Assembly: GCF_024679095.1 (NCBI RefSeq)
Contig: NC_066544.1
Span: 3,180,283 to 3,244,282, forward strand
Source: Eriocheir sinensis
Lineage: Eukaryota > Arthropoda > Malacostraca > Decapoda > Varunidae
DNA: 64,000 bases
Direction: 5' to 3'
Shown: piece after piece, positions 51,393-63,593 of the stretch
Layout of the letters: every line of letters starts with the position of its first letter
Numbering within the stretch: position 1 is the stretch's first letter
Position numbers and translations under genes: made by a program
The notes under the pieces: model-generated
Database searches by the model: none
What the model was told of the DNA's origin: nothing
What the model saw: the letters and a program-made list of their open reading frames with translations, nothing else

Positions 51393-53540
51393 GTAAAGAC
51401 GTGCATGCACACATGGAAACACTAAAAGCAGTCCTACACAGACTTCAAGAGGTCGGATTAAAGCTCAAAATCACCAAATGTGAGTTTTTAAAGCCTCGAA
51501 TCAAGTTTTTGGGCATGTCGTGGACGAATTCGGCATCCACACAGTGGACGACAAAATAAAAGCTATTGCCGAGTTCCCTCAGCCAACGTCTGCGGACAAG
51601 GTACGGTCTTTCTTGGGTGTCGCAGGTTATTACAGGCCTTTCATAAAGGACTTCGCAGCACGCGCGAGTACCCTAACCCATCTATTAAAGAAAGATGTAC
51701 CATTTCAGTGGCTCCCAGCTCAACAAACGAGCTTTGAGATTTTTTAAAGAAAGCGCTTACACAGGCTCCGGTCCTTGTCTTTCCGGATTTCAAGGACCCC
51801 TTTCAGCTTTGTACCGACGCTTCGGCTAGTGGACTAGGAGCCGCTCTTATGCAAACAGATTAGTCCGGCAAAAAGCATGTAATAGCGTTCGCCAGTCGAG
51901 TACTAACAGCTCCGGAAAAGAACTATTCTTTTACCCACCTAGAGGCTCTTGCCATTGTGTGGGCTCTGAAGCATTTTCAAGACATAGTGATGGGGTACAA
52001 AATTGTGGTGTATACGGACCACGAGGCCATAACTGATCTTTTCAAGGGAAAAAAACCTACACGGTCGTCTGGCAAGATGGTTCTTAACGATCCAAGCATA
52101 CAATCCGGAGATAAAATATATCACCGGGAAGCAAATGTGGTCGCAGATGCCTTATCTCGGAATATTCCGATAGGCGCGATTACCACCCCAGAGGTCATCC
52201 ACAACTGCACTTCACCTGAGCTACACACTGCTCAGCGAGACCACCCTGTGTGGAAGAGGTTAATTTACGCCCTCGAGTCGGGAGACGAAACAAACCTTCC
52301 TGAATTGCCAGTTCCCTTTTCACAATTCTTCCTATCAGAGGACAACTTCCTTTGTAGGTCATGGCCAACCAAAGCTGTTCCTATAGAACAACTGGTCATC
52401 CCAGAAAAATACGTCCCCGTGACGCTTAAGCTGGTCCATGACACACCCATTGCGGGTCACCCAGGAAGAGACAAGACGCTATCTGTCACAAGACGAAAAT
52501 TCTACTGGCCCACATTACGGGTTGAAGTAGAAAAACATGTCGCACATTGCGTCGTTTGTGCTAAGCACAAGGGGTCCGTAAAAGGGCCAGCACCTATGTT
52601 GCAATACCCAATACCAGAGGCGCCTTGGGATGTTGTTAATATAGACTTATTACAGCTCCCCCAGAGCCAACATGGTTCGCGCTACTTATTGGTGTGCGTC
52701 GACCAGTTCTCTAGGTTTCTAGTTGTAGCGCCTCTCAAGGACAAGACAGCCACACGCGTGGCCCATGCCCTCGTGACTCACGTGTTGTGTCCACATTCGT
52801 CTCCTCGAATTCTTTTAAGTGACAATGGCACCGATTTTAGGAACACAGTATTGAGCGAAATATGCGCTCAGTTTAACATCACGCAATCCTTCATCTCAGC
52901 TTACCACCCAGCTGCTAATGGGTTGGCGGAGAGGGCTAATAGGAAAATCTTACAGGTCCTCAGGCCTATCGTGAACGATCTCCACGATAACTGGGAGGAT
53001 TGGCTATCGCATATAGCTGCTTCCATAAATACGTCGGTAAACGACTCTACGGGGAAGTCTCCCTACTACATCTTATATGGGGTGGAGAAACGTCTTCCGT
53101 ACGACTTCCTAACAAAACCACAACAACCTCTCTACAACATTGATAGGTACGTACAACAGCAGATGCATATGTTTTCCAAGATACACTCAGAAGTTAGGTA
53201 TACGTTAAAAGCTACGAAGGTTGAAATGATGTCAAAACAACACAAACAGGCCGTCCCGGTGGAATTAAAAGAGGGTGACACAGTCATGATTAAGCAAGCG
53301 GAAAGGAGTTCGAAACTGGGGGCTAAATTTGTGGGTCCTTACCGAGTTGTTCGGAATGTCAGGGGAAATCGGTTCGAGGTTCTCGAGTCGAATAGTGGAG
53401 TCAGTCTAGAAGTTCACAGTGATCGTCTGAAAGTAATTCCCTCACCTTTGGACCTTGATATTGGTAATTCCCCCTCAGAGTCAAATGTTCAACAAGATAA
53501 TCCCACCGCCCATAGCTATAACTTGAGACCACGGGTTTAA
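51393..53540 (+). pseudogene. Pol part 2 of the env element: RT end, RNase H, integrase
   Basis: RT thumb/connection: KLKITKCEFLKPRIKFLG, then KVRSFLGVAGYYRPFIKDFA (frameshift near 51530). RNase H: CTDASASGLGAALMQ, then a TAG at about 51861, and VYTDHEAITDLF; another shift lies in a T run near 51742. Integrase: HDTPIAGHPGRDKTL with CVVCAKHK (HHCC), then NIDLLQLP, LLSDNGTDF and YHPAANGLAERANRKI (D, D, E), and a GPY/F-type segment FVGPYRVVRNVRG. The integrase half (51957-53540) is open over its whole length. Confidence 0.88.
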
Positions 53541-53567
53541 ATACTTCATTCCCACCACTTTCAGATC

Positions 53568-55178
53568 ATGACGTTGCGTTTTCTGATCATCTTGTTGTCC
53601 CTCGGCTCCCTGCTTGCAACGACACCCATCCACCTGAAGCCTGGCGCCCTCACGGCACACATAGGAGAGGTCTTCCTCATAGAAGATGTGCTCCTCGTAA
53701 AATATCCATATACTTCCTTGACCAACACCACTGACACAATCAGGATAGTCTCAGAAAAACTACTCGGCATGGCAGACGCCATACGGGCTACCAAGACTAG
53801 GGAATCAAAGGCACCTTCTAGTACCAACTCTCTGAATCTTTTTCAACTACTGGAGGATAGGATTCTGTTCTTACGGGGAAAAGTTGATGAGGTAGACATG
53901 GATTATAGTTTTCACTCATTTCACTCTCGGGTAAAGAGGGGGTTGCTCAACATCGTTGGGTCCGCCTCAAAGTTCCTCTTCGGTACGGCAACCGACGAGG
54001 ACGTACGCGATTTGCGGGACCACTACGCTCATGTACTTTCCTTTGCTGCCCGAAATCGCAGGGTGATCAACGCCAATTGTAGAAAACTTGCGCGGTTGCA
54101 TACTCACATTGAGGAACTGCTAGAGCAAACAAATAAGATGGTAGAGGTTATCAACATAGTTATCAAACAGATCGACCAGGTGAATCAGTTTCTCCTCCTA
54201 GATCAGGCCTTGCATGTATTGGAAAACGTCATTAATTTTGTCGCAACGGCAAATCAGCAGGTTATTAACAACATGGTTGATGCAGCGCACGGTAGAGTCA
54301 CACCTGCCTTGTTCCCTATACACGATTTGAGAACGACTGTCCATATCGGGTATCAAAATTATAACCTCACACCTTTATTCAACCCAGACATGAGTCAATA
54401 TTTTTACCCCTTGATTGAGTCCAGCCTCACCCCCGATGCCATAATCATTCATGTTCCATTTCAGACGGCGGACGTGTTTGAGGCACACGAAACTGTCCCG
54501 TTCCCTTTTTCAGCTTAGGACAGTGTGTTAGCCCTGGACACGTCCCCGTCTCTTGTTCTAATCGCGAAGGATTTCGCTCTGTATTCAACGGGTAGCTACT
54601 CACTCTTGCAATATTGCAAGGAGACGGTCTTCGGGCGATTCTATTGCTCTGCGTCTCTCTTTGCCTTCCTACCAGTTCGGGGAGGGGTATGCGAGATCGC
54701 CCTCACCCGCGTGAACGCGTCTGACGCTCTTTCCCTGTGCCCTTACAAGCAGCTACCACCAACACCTGTTTTCCATAAGAACTTTCAGGGTCTGCATTAT
54801 TTCTATTTCCCTCAGTCCTTCTATGTATCAGTCATCTGCCCGGAGGGTACCACTTATCAACGGGTTACTGGTCACTATGCCATAGCGGAAGCATGCTATA
54901 TCCGCTCCACTAACATAACAACGTACCCGTCCCGGATCCGTCTGGTTTTCACGGCCAATATTTCCCATCGAGTGTTTCCTCTACGGTCTCTCGATAACAT
55001 TAACTTCTCCAGCATCTCTTATGTGACTAATTCCCTTAATTCATTGTCTTTCGCAAACAAAACGGAGTTTGCGGAAACCCTGGAGGAAACGCTGCCTGAA
55101 TACCTGCATCTTCCCTACTTATACCCTGGATTTTTTGTACCAATGTTTCTGATGTTCGTCAGTCTTGTCGTCATGTGA
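53568..55178 (+). pseudogene. Env of the LTR element: baculovirus F-like class I fusion glycoprotein, one in-frame stop
   Basis: Residues 1-18 are a hydrophobic signal peptide. RVKR at 121-124 is a furin-type cleavage site directly before a glycine-rich hydrophobic segment (GLLNIVGSASKFLFGT), the F-protein-type fusion peptide also seen in insect errantivirus Env. A long heptad-like helix follows (THIEELLEQTNKMVEVINI). A TAG at 54516-54518 cuts the frame; the same frame is open again to 55178, with many Cys and N-x-S/T sites, ending in a hydrophobic anchor (FFVPMFLMFVSLVVM). ATG 53568 lies 28 bases after the integrase stop. The role in related elements is receptor-independent membrane fusion; this copy is truncated. 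Confidence 0.85.
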
Positions 55179-55677
55179 TACCTTATTAGGAGGAACTCTG
55201 TCCTGCACGATTATTTGGTTGTGCAGACACGGCGACCGGATGCAGGGAGGCCACTGGCAAGGTAGTTTTTCCTTTTCTCAAGCAAGTCAGAGGACAGAAC
55301 CCTGGCATTCCCCTGCTCCAAGACTTAACATTGTACTATGTGTCACTACTGTATGTTTCACTACTGTATTTTTTTTTTTAGGAACTAGATGAACGTTTCA
55401 TTGTCTGTAACTATGCCAGTTGATAGCTTCTTCTACTTGTGTCCTTATATTTATCTTTTGAAAGATTACTTATGTTTCATGTCACACACGTTGTGTTTTA
55501 CCTCTCTCTATTTATATTATGCCGACACATATGTTCTTACATAGCCATTGTTTTGATGTAATTGTATCATAGGCAGTCTGCTTGACAAACTCTCACTATG
55601 TATGTTCATGGTAACTAGACTGCTATTTAGATTTTTGTATATCGCGAGGTCGCGATCACTGGTAGGTGACCGAGCAA
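55179..55677 (+). other. Non-coding stretch between env and the 3' LTR
   Basis: No coding sequence. A poly-T run ends at 55379. The bases just before the LTR (GGTAGGTGACCGAGCAA) do not form a convincing polypurine tract. Confidence 0.5.
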
Positions 55678-56051
55678 TGTTATAGTAGGATATCAATGTA
55701 TTATTATTATTATTTAATATCACCACGAATTAGGCATACAATTGTCAACGGAAAAAACCCACGACATAGATCACGCCACCTTATAGGAATGTCGTCCGTC
55801 AGTGTTTACAGTCTCAGTTTGTATACATCGCATTTCATAGTGCGTGGAGGTCACCTTGACGTACGTGACCAATTGTAACAATTATTTTCCAACCTGTAAC
55901 TCGTGACTCCTTCACGAGAGTCCGACTGACACACAACGGCAGTCGCTCTCGCTACGACGCTCCTTGTACATATAGGCTACGAATATATTCGCCTTAAGGA
56001 AGCTGAAGTCTTAATCAACGCCCTTTAAACGCCCCCCGGTAACCCGTTACA
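55678..56051 (+). repeat. 3' LTR of the env element, 374 bp
   Basis: Begins TGTTATAGTAGG and ends CCCGTTACA. Intact, and therefore shows the empty site for the LINE that split the 5' LTR. ATGT follows at 56052-56055. Confidence 0.93.
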
Positions 56052-56198
56052 ATGTACAGGCTGTGTGTGACACCAACAACAAGATCATCAGCTACGCCGC
56101 CTATTACCCAGGGAGCACACATGATGCCTATATATGGAGCCACTGCCCCTTTAAGCAGCGTTTCCTTGCTGGTCATTTTGGGGATGCTCTTTTGATAG

Positions 56199-56741
56199 GT
56201 AAGTTTTCTTATATATTCCATGTAATTCTATCAAATTACCTTTGCTTTCCTACCACATGCCTATATGTTCAGAATTTTGCCTGCATAGAAGAAACCTAAT
56301 AATTATATATTTATATCTTGTGATTACATGTTAATGAATGTTAACCTTCCATACATGTCATATTGTTATGATAACAAAACTCTTGGTAGAACTGCATATG
56401 GCATTACAATTTTTAAGATAGTTTTCATGCATTTCATAATGGTAAGACTGCCTCACATAACACTACTATGTCAATGCCACAGCATGTTACTGACCAAGCT
56501 CGTCTATACATAATGTCAACAGTAAATGGTAGTGGGGTCCATTATTATGAGGGTCTGGCAGTTCAACAACTTTCTTAGTGATTATAATCAGCCAGCCACA
56601 GCTGGGTTACCATCAATACAAAAATAATAATATATCACTGCAATTTTTTAGCATTATGGACAACACCAAGGAGCAGCTACTCATCCTCAAATTTTTCCTA
56701 CGCTAAATGGATAATGGATTAATGAATTTTCCATTTCACAG
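56199..56741 (+). other. GT-AG intron in the HARBI1-like gene
   Basis: Donor G|GTAAGT at 56199 and acceptor CATTTCACAG ending at 56741. Splicing joins ATA-G to GA-GAC-AGT, recreating the I-G-D-S-G-Y catalytic block, so the intron is supported by the protein family rather than by splice consensus alone. It interrupts the codon before the second catalytic Asp. Confidence 0.85.
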
Positions 56742-57094
56742 GAGACAGTGGGTATCCTCTGGAGCCATTCCTGATGACCCCAGTGCACGCCCGAAAACAC
56801 CTGGGGAGGAACGATACAACCAGTCATCTAAGGACAAGACGCGTTGTCGAACGGACGTTTGGGATCCTCAAGTCAAGGTTCAGGTGCCTGCATGTGTCAG
56901 GAGGAAGTTTGCAGTATGACCCCAAGAAGACTGTGAAGATTGCGACTTCTTGTATGCTCCTGCACAACTGTGTGGATCGCCGTATTCCCTATGTTGGTGA
57001 TTTTGTGCAAGAAGTACCAGTTCAGACTGTGAGAAACAACAGACAGTTTCCTGGTCAAGTTGTCAGGCAGGAAATTATTAGAAACTTTTCCTGA

Positions 57095-57296
57095 TTATAG
57101 GTAGACATATATGTAGACCTTGCAGTTATTAATAGACTGCTTTCAAATGTAAATATGAAGAACTCACAGTCGGAGGCATAAAAACAAAAGAAACTATAAT
57201 GACCACATGCTCGTCCTTCTTGATTTTACTTTATATGGCAATTATTATTAATATCTGTAATTAATATAAGCTTACACCTGCAGCTTGTGTATGGTG
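57095..57296. other. Flank of the HARBI1-like gene
   Basis: AT-rich. No TIR matching a Harbinger end was recognised downstream of the stop. Confidence 0.3.
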
Positions 57297-57420
57297 CACC
57301 GGTGGCCGAGTGATCAGCGTGTCTACGTGGCGATCCAGAGGACTCGACTGCCATTGCAAGACGCTGAAAGTTTTCAGCCATTGACACGTGGCAGAGGGTT
57401 ACCAACATGCTGCCTAGATC
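57297..57420 (+). mobile_element. tRNA-Leu/Ser-like SINE fragment
   Basis: GTGGCCGAGTGATCAGCGTG has an A-box-like start; GACTCGACTGCC is a degenerate B box. A related stretch with GATCCAGAGGACTCGATTCC occurs at 57608-57630. No poly-A tail is seen. Confidence 0.5.
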
Positions 57421-57639
57421 TTTAGTCAACCCTAACTTCACCTAGTTTGATACCCTAATTGTCTAATTGTCTCTTGACTCCTTATCATCCTCTCCAACTC
57501 TTTACTTGTTGGCGATTTCTCAGCTTCATATAATATAACTCACCTCAAACATGCACAGTAGCCATTTAACGTGTTCCTTAACCTTGTGTTTCAGAATGTG
57601 TGTACGTGGTGATCCAGAGGACTCGATTCCCACCGCAAG

Positions 57640-58128
57640 ACGCTGTAATGTGTATATTATAATGTACACGTGTATGTATGACTGTACGTGTGGCGACACC
57701 CGGTCGGTGTCGCACAACAGGATGTTTAACAACACGTCGTGCTTTTGGCCGTGGGAAGCTGTTATGAACTGACACTAGGATCAGCAAATGATGACTTTCA
57801 TCAGCCGTCATCAACCGGAACCCACACCCTTCCGGACAAACAACAAGCAAATAAAACGGGCGAACAACGCGGTGAAGACGAGAGAAGGGAAAGAAGACGG
57901 GTGACGGGCAGGCGAGCGGTGCTCTGCCGCTCCGCGCCCTGCAGCGGTGTGGCTGTCTCTGATTTCGTGCGTCTCGCTCACGTAAACTGTAAACCTTGTA
58001 TACAACTTAATATAGTTAAAATACATTTGGTATTTGTATTAACCTGAGAGAGAGAACTAAAGTTAACTAAAGTGAACTTATAACGGCTACCGCTCGGCCA
58101 CACATCACTTAACTAAAAGGCTATTGTG
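57640..58128 (-). repeat. Interspersed repeat, about 450 bp (copy 2, inverted relative to copy 1)
   Basis: Reverse complement of the 33508-33965 repeat: CGGCTACCGCTCGGCC near 58085 and ACCCGGTCGGTGT near 57700. Divergence between copies is moderate, with small indels. No coding sequence. Confidence 0.7.
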
Positions 58129-59013
58129 TTGTCTCAACCACTTCAATCAACTGGAGAACGCAGGCAACGGTACACCGGACCTGACGTGAGATAACAGTTC
58201 GCGCCTTAATATTACCCCATATATCTCAGCATTCTGCACTCTGGGCTCCTTGTCATTCTCTCCAACTTGTTGCTCGTATAGCATAACCGGCCTCACATAC
58301 AAAGAAGCTATTTACCCTTTACTCCTTTGGCACCACTTTCCACACACCATGCACTGGGCAGAGTTATTAACTTCACCTCTTTCATAGTAACTACATCAGT
58401 ACCTTCGTTCGTACGTGCCAGGGGGTGCGGATATTGATTAGTGATCCAGGTTGGCGAGGAATGTTTATGGAGGAATGGGAAGGTGCCCACTGCTGGTAAA
58501 ACTAAATCCCATTTCAAGGAAATAACATTCTGATGAACCCCAGCAGTGAGGTAGTCAATTTATCGGCAAAGGCACAACAACTCGATAGGAAAAAACAAAA
58601 TATATTATGAAGGTTTTGTTATTCCCAAGATCTTTTTTCTTGAATCTTTTACATATTACCTAAAGTATCCCTTCAATCATATTAGATGCATATGAATGAC
58701 TTGTGTGATTACCTTTCTGTATTTACGACTGTAATTATTTATCCTATGTACTGTAATAACTGTAGTGCTAACTGAAGCTGTACTGTTCATACCACAGGTT
58801 AATCAAATTAGAAGCATGTGGATCACTGCGTAATGTGTGATTACTTTTTCCTATCATTACGATTTTCTATTGTTACTTTTTTTTTAACACGTACAGTGTC
58901 GTCCGTTGTCATAGATAGGGTTGATGCCAGGTTGTATTGCCAGGTTGTATTATTTTGTATTTTTATTTGTTTATTCGCCCCTTAAAATGTAAAATAAAAA
59001 GAATACAAATCAT
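58129..59013. other. Unassigned AT-rich interval with one dispersed repeat
   Basis: 58739-58860 (GTACTGTAATAACTGTAGTG... GAAGCTGTACTGTTCATACC) recurs in direct orientation at 61408-61520. Nothing else was recognised. Confidence 0.5.
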
Positions 59014-59739
<726 letters not shown>

Positions 59740-59990
59740 GCGCGTAAAATTGCTCAAAATAGCAAGCGTAGTTGTAGGCAGGAGGAAATACAGATGAAGG
59801 AAGATTGCTCCAGAGTTTACCAGCGTAAGGGATGAAAGAGTAAAGATGCTGCTGGTTAACTCTTGCATAAGGAATTTATTTGGACAGTAATGGGATGAGT
59901 TTGAGTAAGAAGTCGTGTGCAGCGGGGCCGCACGAAGGGGGGGGGGGGGGTCATGCAATTAGCAAGTTCAGAAGGGCAGTCAGTGTGAAA
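59740..59990 (-). mobile_element. Jockey-like LINE C-terminal scrap
   Basis: The minus strand matches the 3' region of the 37.4-39.0 kb LINE (VRPRCTRLLTQTHP-like segment, then the LEQSSF/CISSC-type stretch). Contains a G run at 59938-59950. Several stops. Confidence 0.7.
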
Positions 59991-60029
59991 ATATCAATAG
60001 ATGATAGAGAGGCAATGTGGCGGTGGAAT

Positions 60030-61405
60030 TTAAGAGGTAGGACTTATCCTCATCACCATCATGTCATCGACGCCTCCTCCTAGGAGCTCCCACCAGGGGA
60101 TGGCCACGGCAGAAGAGTTTCCATCTCCATCCAGACACTCCCTTCTTGCCTGCTCAAAATTTCTCAAGGATCTTTCACCCCTCTCCCTAACGTACTCTTG
60201 CATCCCATCTCTCCATTTCATTGGAGGGTGTCCTCTAACATTGCCTCCCTCTATCTCACTCACATATCATAGACCTGGTCATCTTACTCTCCTCTGTTCG
60301 CTCCATGTGATCAAACCACTTTAAAGTCTGTCGCTTCACTTCTTCCATCACTCTACACTTCTTCCCCTTAAACCCGTGACCTATTCCAAAACGCTCATAC
60401 ACACTTTCATTGCTCATTCTATCCATTCTAGTCACACCTCAAGCACTTCTCAAATAACTCATCTCCACTGCCTGCACTATTACTGTATTTCTCAAACCCC
60501 TCTTTACCTCCATGCTCACACTTCTGCCATTCACGATACGTCCCAAAGACCCTACCACCGTTCTCTTGTCTCTCCCTCCGTACCACCATGCTTACACATA
60601 ATTAGTTTAGGCCCGTCCAGACGAGGGGCAGTTGCCCGCCGTGCAAACACTTACCATATCATACTAAGCAGCGGGTTGACGTCATAAGCACAGAAACAAA
60701 GGAAACATATCTGGCAACAAACAGTGCTACCAGATGTTACTGTGTGCCATGCACAGTCCCTACTCCGTTCACCGGGCAAAGACTGGCGGGCAAACTTGTG
60801 TCCACACGAGGGGCAGTTGCCCGCCGGGCACTGCCCGTTGTTTAGCAGGGTTACCAGGTCGAACAGTTGGGGAGGGTTTTTGCCACTGCCAGGCGCCCAT
60901 AGCAGACCGGGCACTCCACGGCAGGCAGCGGCCGATAGCACAACCGGACTGAGAGTAGCACAACATGGGCTACAGCAAGGGTGCTGTCTATATAGGTCAA
61001 TTACCCTTGACCATACCTGTTCTTTGCCACACGGGACAGACATGTTCTCCCGTCAAGTGTATAGTGGAAATCTGAAACTGACTGCAAGGGAGTTTCGCAG
61101 GTTAACTTCGTGTGTCTGGCAACATGCTCTCTTTATACCAATCATCAAGCCAGCAGGCATTGCCTCGCCCACGGGCAAGGGCCCTTGGCTGATTTGCCCG
61201 TAGTTTTCCCGCTTCGGATGTCATCTTCGCTCCCACCATCAAAACAGTTGAAGCAGTATGATATCTGGTAACAGTGTTTGCACGGCGGGCAACTGCCCCT
61301 CGTCTGGACGGGTGTTTATTAATAATCCAAGGTACTTATACTCATTAACCTCCATTTCTTCACCATTCAAAATTATTTTGCGCTCTTTTTCACATTTAGA
61401 AGACT
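60030..61405 (-). mobile_element. RTE-like LINE C-terminal region, interrupted by a MITE
   Basis: Downstream half (60609-60030) encodes VKRQTLKWFDHMERTEESKM and GHPPMKWRDGMQEYVRERGE, a common C-terminal segment of RTE/jockey-type ORF2. Upstream half (61405-61316) encodes KIILNGEEMEVNEYKYLGLL. Removing the MITE and one TTA joins YLGLL to the LINKLIMCKHGG segment in frame. Stops occur in the 60.4-60.6 kb part. Confidence 0.78.
60610..61315. mobile_element. Harbinger-type MITE, 706 bp, TTA target duplication
   Basis: The ends CCCGTCCAGACGAGGGGCAG and its complement extend as inverted repeats through TTGCCCGCCGTGCAAACACT and beyond, into ATATCATACT. TTA at 60607-60609 and 61316-61318. An internal extra copy of the subterminal motif (ACGAGGGGCAGTTGCCCGCC) lies near 60804. 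Non-coding. Confidence 0.85.
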
Positions 61406-62157
61406 TATCCTATGTACTGTAATAACTTATGTGCTAAATGAAGCTGTACTGTTCATACCACAGGTTAATGAAATTAAAAGCACGTGAATGACTAAGTCAT
61501 GTGATTATTCCCAAGCTCCATTATATTGTGTATAAAAATAATCATTCTCTACCTCAATTACCTTACCCTATCCGTGAAACCAAAGTAAATACACATTTGT
61601 ACCTTTAGTTGCACATATAGGAGTCTGGTAAGAAACAAAATGGGAGCAATTAACATCAGTACCAAAGGTCTTTACTCCATATCACAGATTCATATCACAG
61701 TGGAGATGAACGTGTAGCAGTCACCGCTCGAATTCCGTGCTCCTTCCCCTCAGTGACATAAGAAATAGGGGCGCTGTAAACACAGACTTAGATTATCAGT
61801 GTTTTCATGTTAAATGTTCATCGCCAGTACTTGTCTCAGTCCGTGTCGCGTCTTCATCGTTAACTTTTCTTGTACTCGTTTACCTTTGACTGTCCGTCTA
61901 TGTCTTCTTGTTGTCCACTTTTACACATTGTTCCACACATACACCAACACTTAAATGTTAACCTACACAAACAACATTCACACAAACGCATACACAAACA
62001 AACACCTATCCTATGTGTTGTCCTTGTCGTAATGAGCTGTGTATGTTTTGTGCAAAAATCCTCACCTCCGCTCGGGGCTCGTGAGGCTGAGCACTCAGGT
62101 CGGGAGAAGCATTACGCCGTAGGCGTAGTTGCCACCTTCAGGGTTCTCCGCCGCCCT
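61406..62157. other. Interval with one dispersed repeat, otherwise unassigned
   Basis: 61408-61520 is a direct copy of 58739-58860. The rest, including the start of a long frame that runs into the minisatellite, has no recognised feature. Confidence 0.4.
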
Positions 62158-62548
62158 CCCCCAGGCGCCTTCTCCAGGCACCCTCTGTGCCCTCCTCCAG
62201 ACGCCTTCTGCGTCTCCTCTAGGCATCCTTTGTGCCCTCCTCCAGACGCCTTCTGCGTCTCCTCCAGGCACCCTCTGTGCGCCTCTTCCAGGCACCCTCT
62301 GTGCGCCTCTTCCAGGCACCCTCTGTGCGCCTCTTCCAGGCACCCTCTGTGCGCCTCTTCCAGGCACCCTCTGTGCGCCTCTTCCAGGCACCCTCTGTGC
62401 GCCTCTTTCAGGCACCCTCTGTGCGCCTCTTCCAGGCACCCTCTGTGCGCCTCCTCCAGGCACCCTCTGTGCGCCTCCTCCAGGCACCCTCTGTGCGCCT
62501 CCTCCAGATATCCTTTGTGCCCCTTCTCCAGGCATCTTCTGTGCCCCA
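62158..62548. repeat. 24-bp minisatellite (CTCTTCCAGGCACCCTCTGT-type unit)
   Basis: About eleven tandem 24-base units from 62261 to 62510, preceded by two longer units of about 60 bases with AGACGCCTTCTGCGTCTCCT. The unit has no stop in several frames on both strands, so long open frames (8-residue repeats such as ASSRHPLC) are produced automatically. Confidence 0.92.
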
Positions 62549-63593
62549 TGGTGCTTCTCCCGGCGCTCACCCACCCACCCCCACCCCTCCTCCTTCCTGC
62601 CTTCCCGCTGGTCCGGCGACTGAGACACGCACACCGTGTGACACACAGACAAGACTCAGTGAACACTCAAACACAGTGCGACACATTACTGAGACACAGT
62701 GCCACACACTAAGTGTACACGCCACACACAGACTCGGTGTACACGCCATACAGACTCAGTGTATACGCCACCACACACCATACAAACTCAGAGACACGCA
62801 AACACAGTGTGACACCCCACTGGGATTACTAGCTGCCCCCTGGATTAACCACCGCCTCCTGGATCTACCACCGCCCTCTTGGATTACCTTACTCTCCTGT
62901 GGATCCTCATATATAGTCCAGTGTGTCCAGCAACCAGTGCTGCCACTCCTTGGATTTTTCTACTAGATCTTGGTTTTTCTGCTCCAAGCTTGGAGTCTTG
63001 GATTTTTTTCAGTTAAATTCAGGAAATCTTGGTTTTTTGGTCATGGCAATGAAATTCATGTATTTTTCCCCATTTCCTCCAGTATCAGATATTTAATGAA
63101 ATAAAATACGTATACATAGTGATAATAATAGGAAAAAAAACAATATTTATGTAAATAACATTACATATTTTCGTCAGTGTAAATTATAAATGTACTATAT
63201 TGTCGACTGAAGTCGTTGGGTTTGAGATTCGGACACCTCTGCTGAGCCAAACGGAGTCAGACCTGACTAAACTGTTTCCGTAGGATTGTTCGAATATTAT
63301 GTTAGACAAATTTTCCCAACTGATTTGCCGTTCCTGTTCTTTTATGTATTTATCTCGTTCATCGTCACGTTACTCACGTAACTCATGTGTAACTCGTCAG
63401 AATAACAGTGCGCAGCGTTTTGGCCTTCTTGTTTTACACGAACCATACTTGTCAGAATACGGGCGCGAAACATCGCTTTGTCATACTACACGTACCATTC
63501 TCGTCAGAATACAGGCGCCGCATTGTCTGCGTCGGCTGGTTCGTCAGTGTCTGTCAGTCTGGTGTGGGTGGTGTGCTAACGGATTACCTTGAG
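62549..63593. other. Interval without recognised genes
   Basis: CACA-rich low-complexity sequence to about 62810, then AT-rich sequence. No protein family or element end was recognised. Confidence 0.4.

Larger units (their letters stand above)
44067..56051 (+). mobile_element. Env-bearing Ty3/gypsy element (errantivirus-like endogenous retroelement)
   Basis: LTRs TGTTATAGTAGG...CCGTTACA with TG/CA ends are flanked by ATGT at 44063-44066 and 56052-56055. The internal order is gag, protease-RT-RNase H-integrase, env. The target is the HARBI1-like gene. The two LTRs differ at about seven positions over 370 bases. Two LINEs have since inserted (44376-45784 in the 5' LTR, 50044-51392 in RT). gag, pol and env all carry stops or shifts, so the copy is defective. 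Confidence 0.92.
43616..57094 (+). pseudogene. PIF/Harbinger nuclease (HARBI1-like), split by a 12-kb LTR element
   Basis: Left part (43616-44066): helical N-terminus FARQDIIRLCDELRPHLERR, VLAALSFFASGSFQ, then SSVSRAIDKV and [15 protein letters not shown], whose Asp (codon 43984-43986) is the first catalytic residue. Right part: resumes at 56056 with DTNNKIISYAAYYPGSTHDA, then an intron (56199-56741), then GDSGYPLEPF (second Asp, 56744) and RTRRVVERTFGILKSRF (Glu, 56849), ending at 57094. Removing the LTR element with one ATGT copy joins the halves in frame. Independent damage: a frameshift near 43832 and a TAG near 43935. Either a decayed Harbinger transposase or a former host HARBI1-like gene; no flanking TIRs were found. 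Confidence 0.9.

Noticed and set aside
61870..62712. A 280-codon plus-strand frame ending in ASSRHPLC-type repeats, and similar minus-strand frames
   Set aside because: The length comes from a 24-bp minisatellite without stops; the unique N-terminal part has no recognisable domain.
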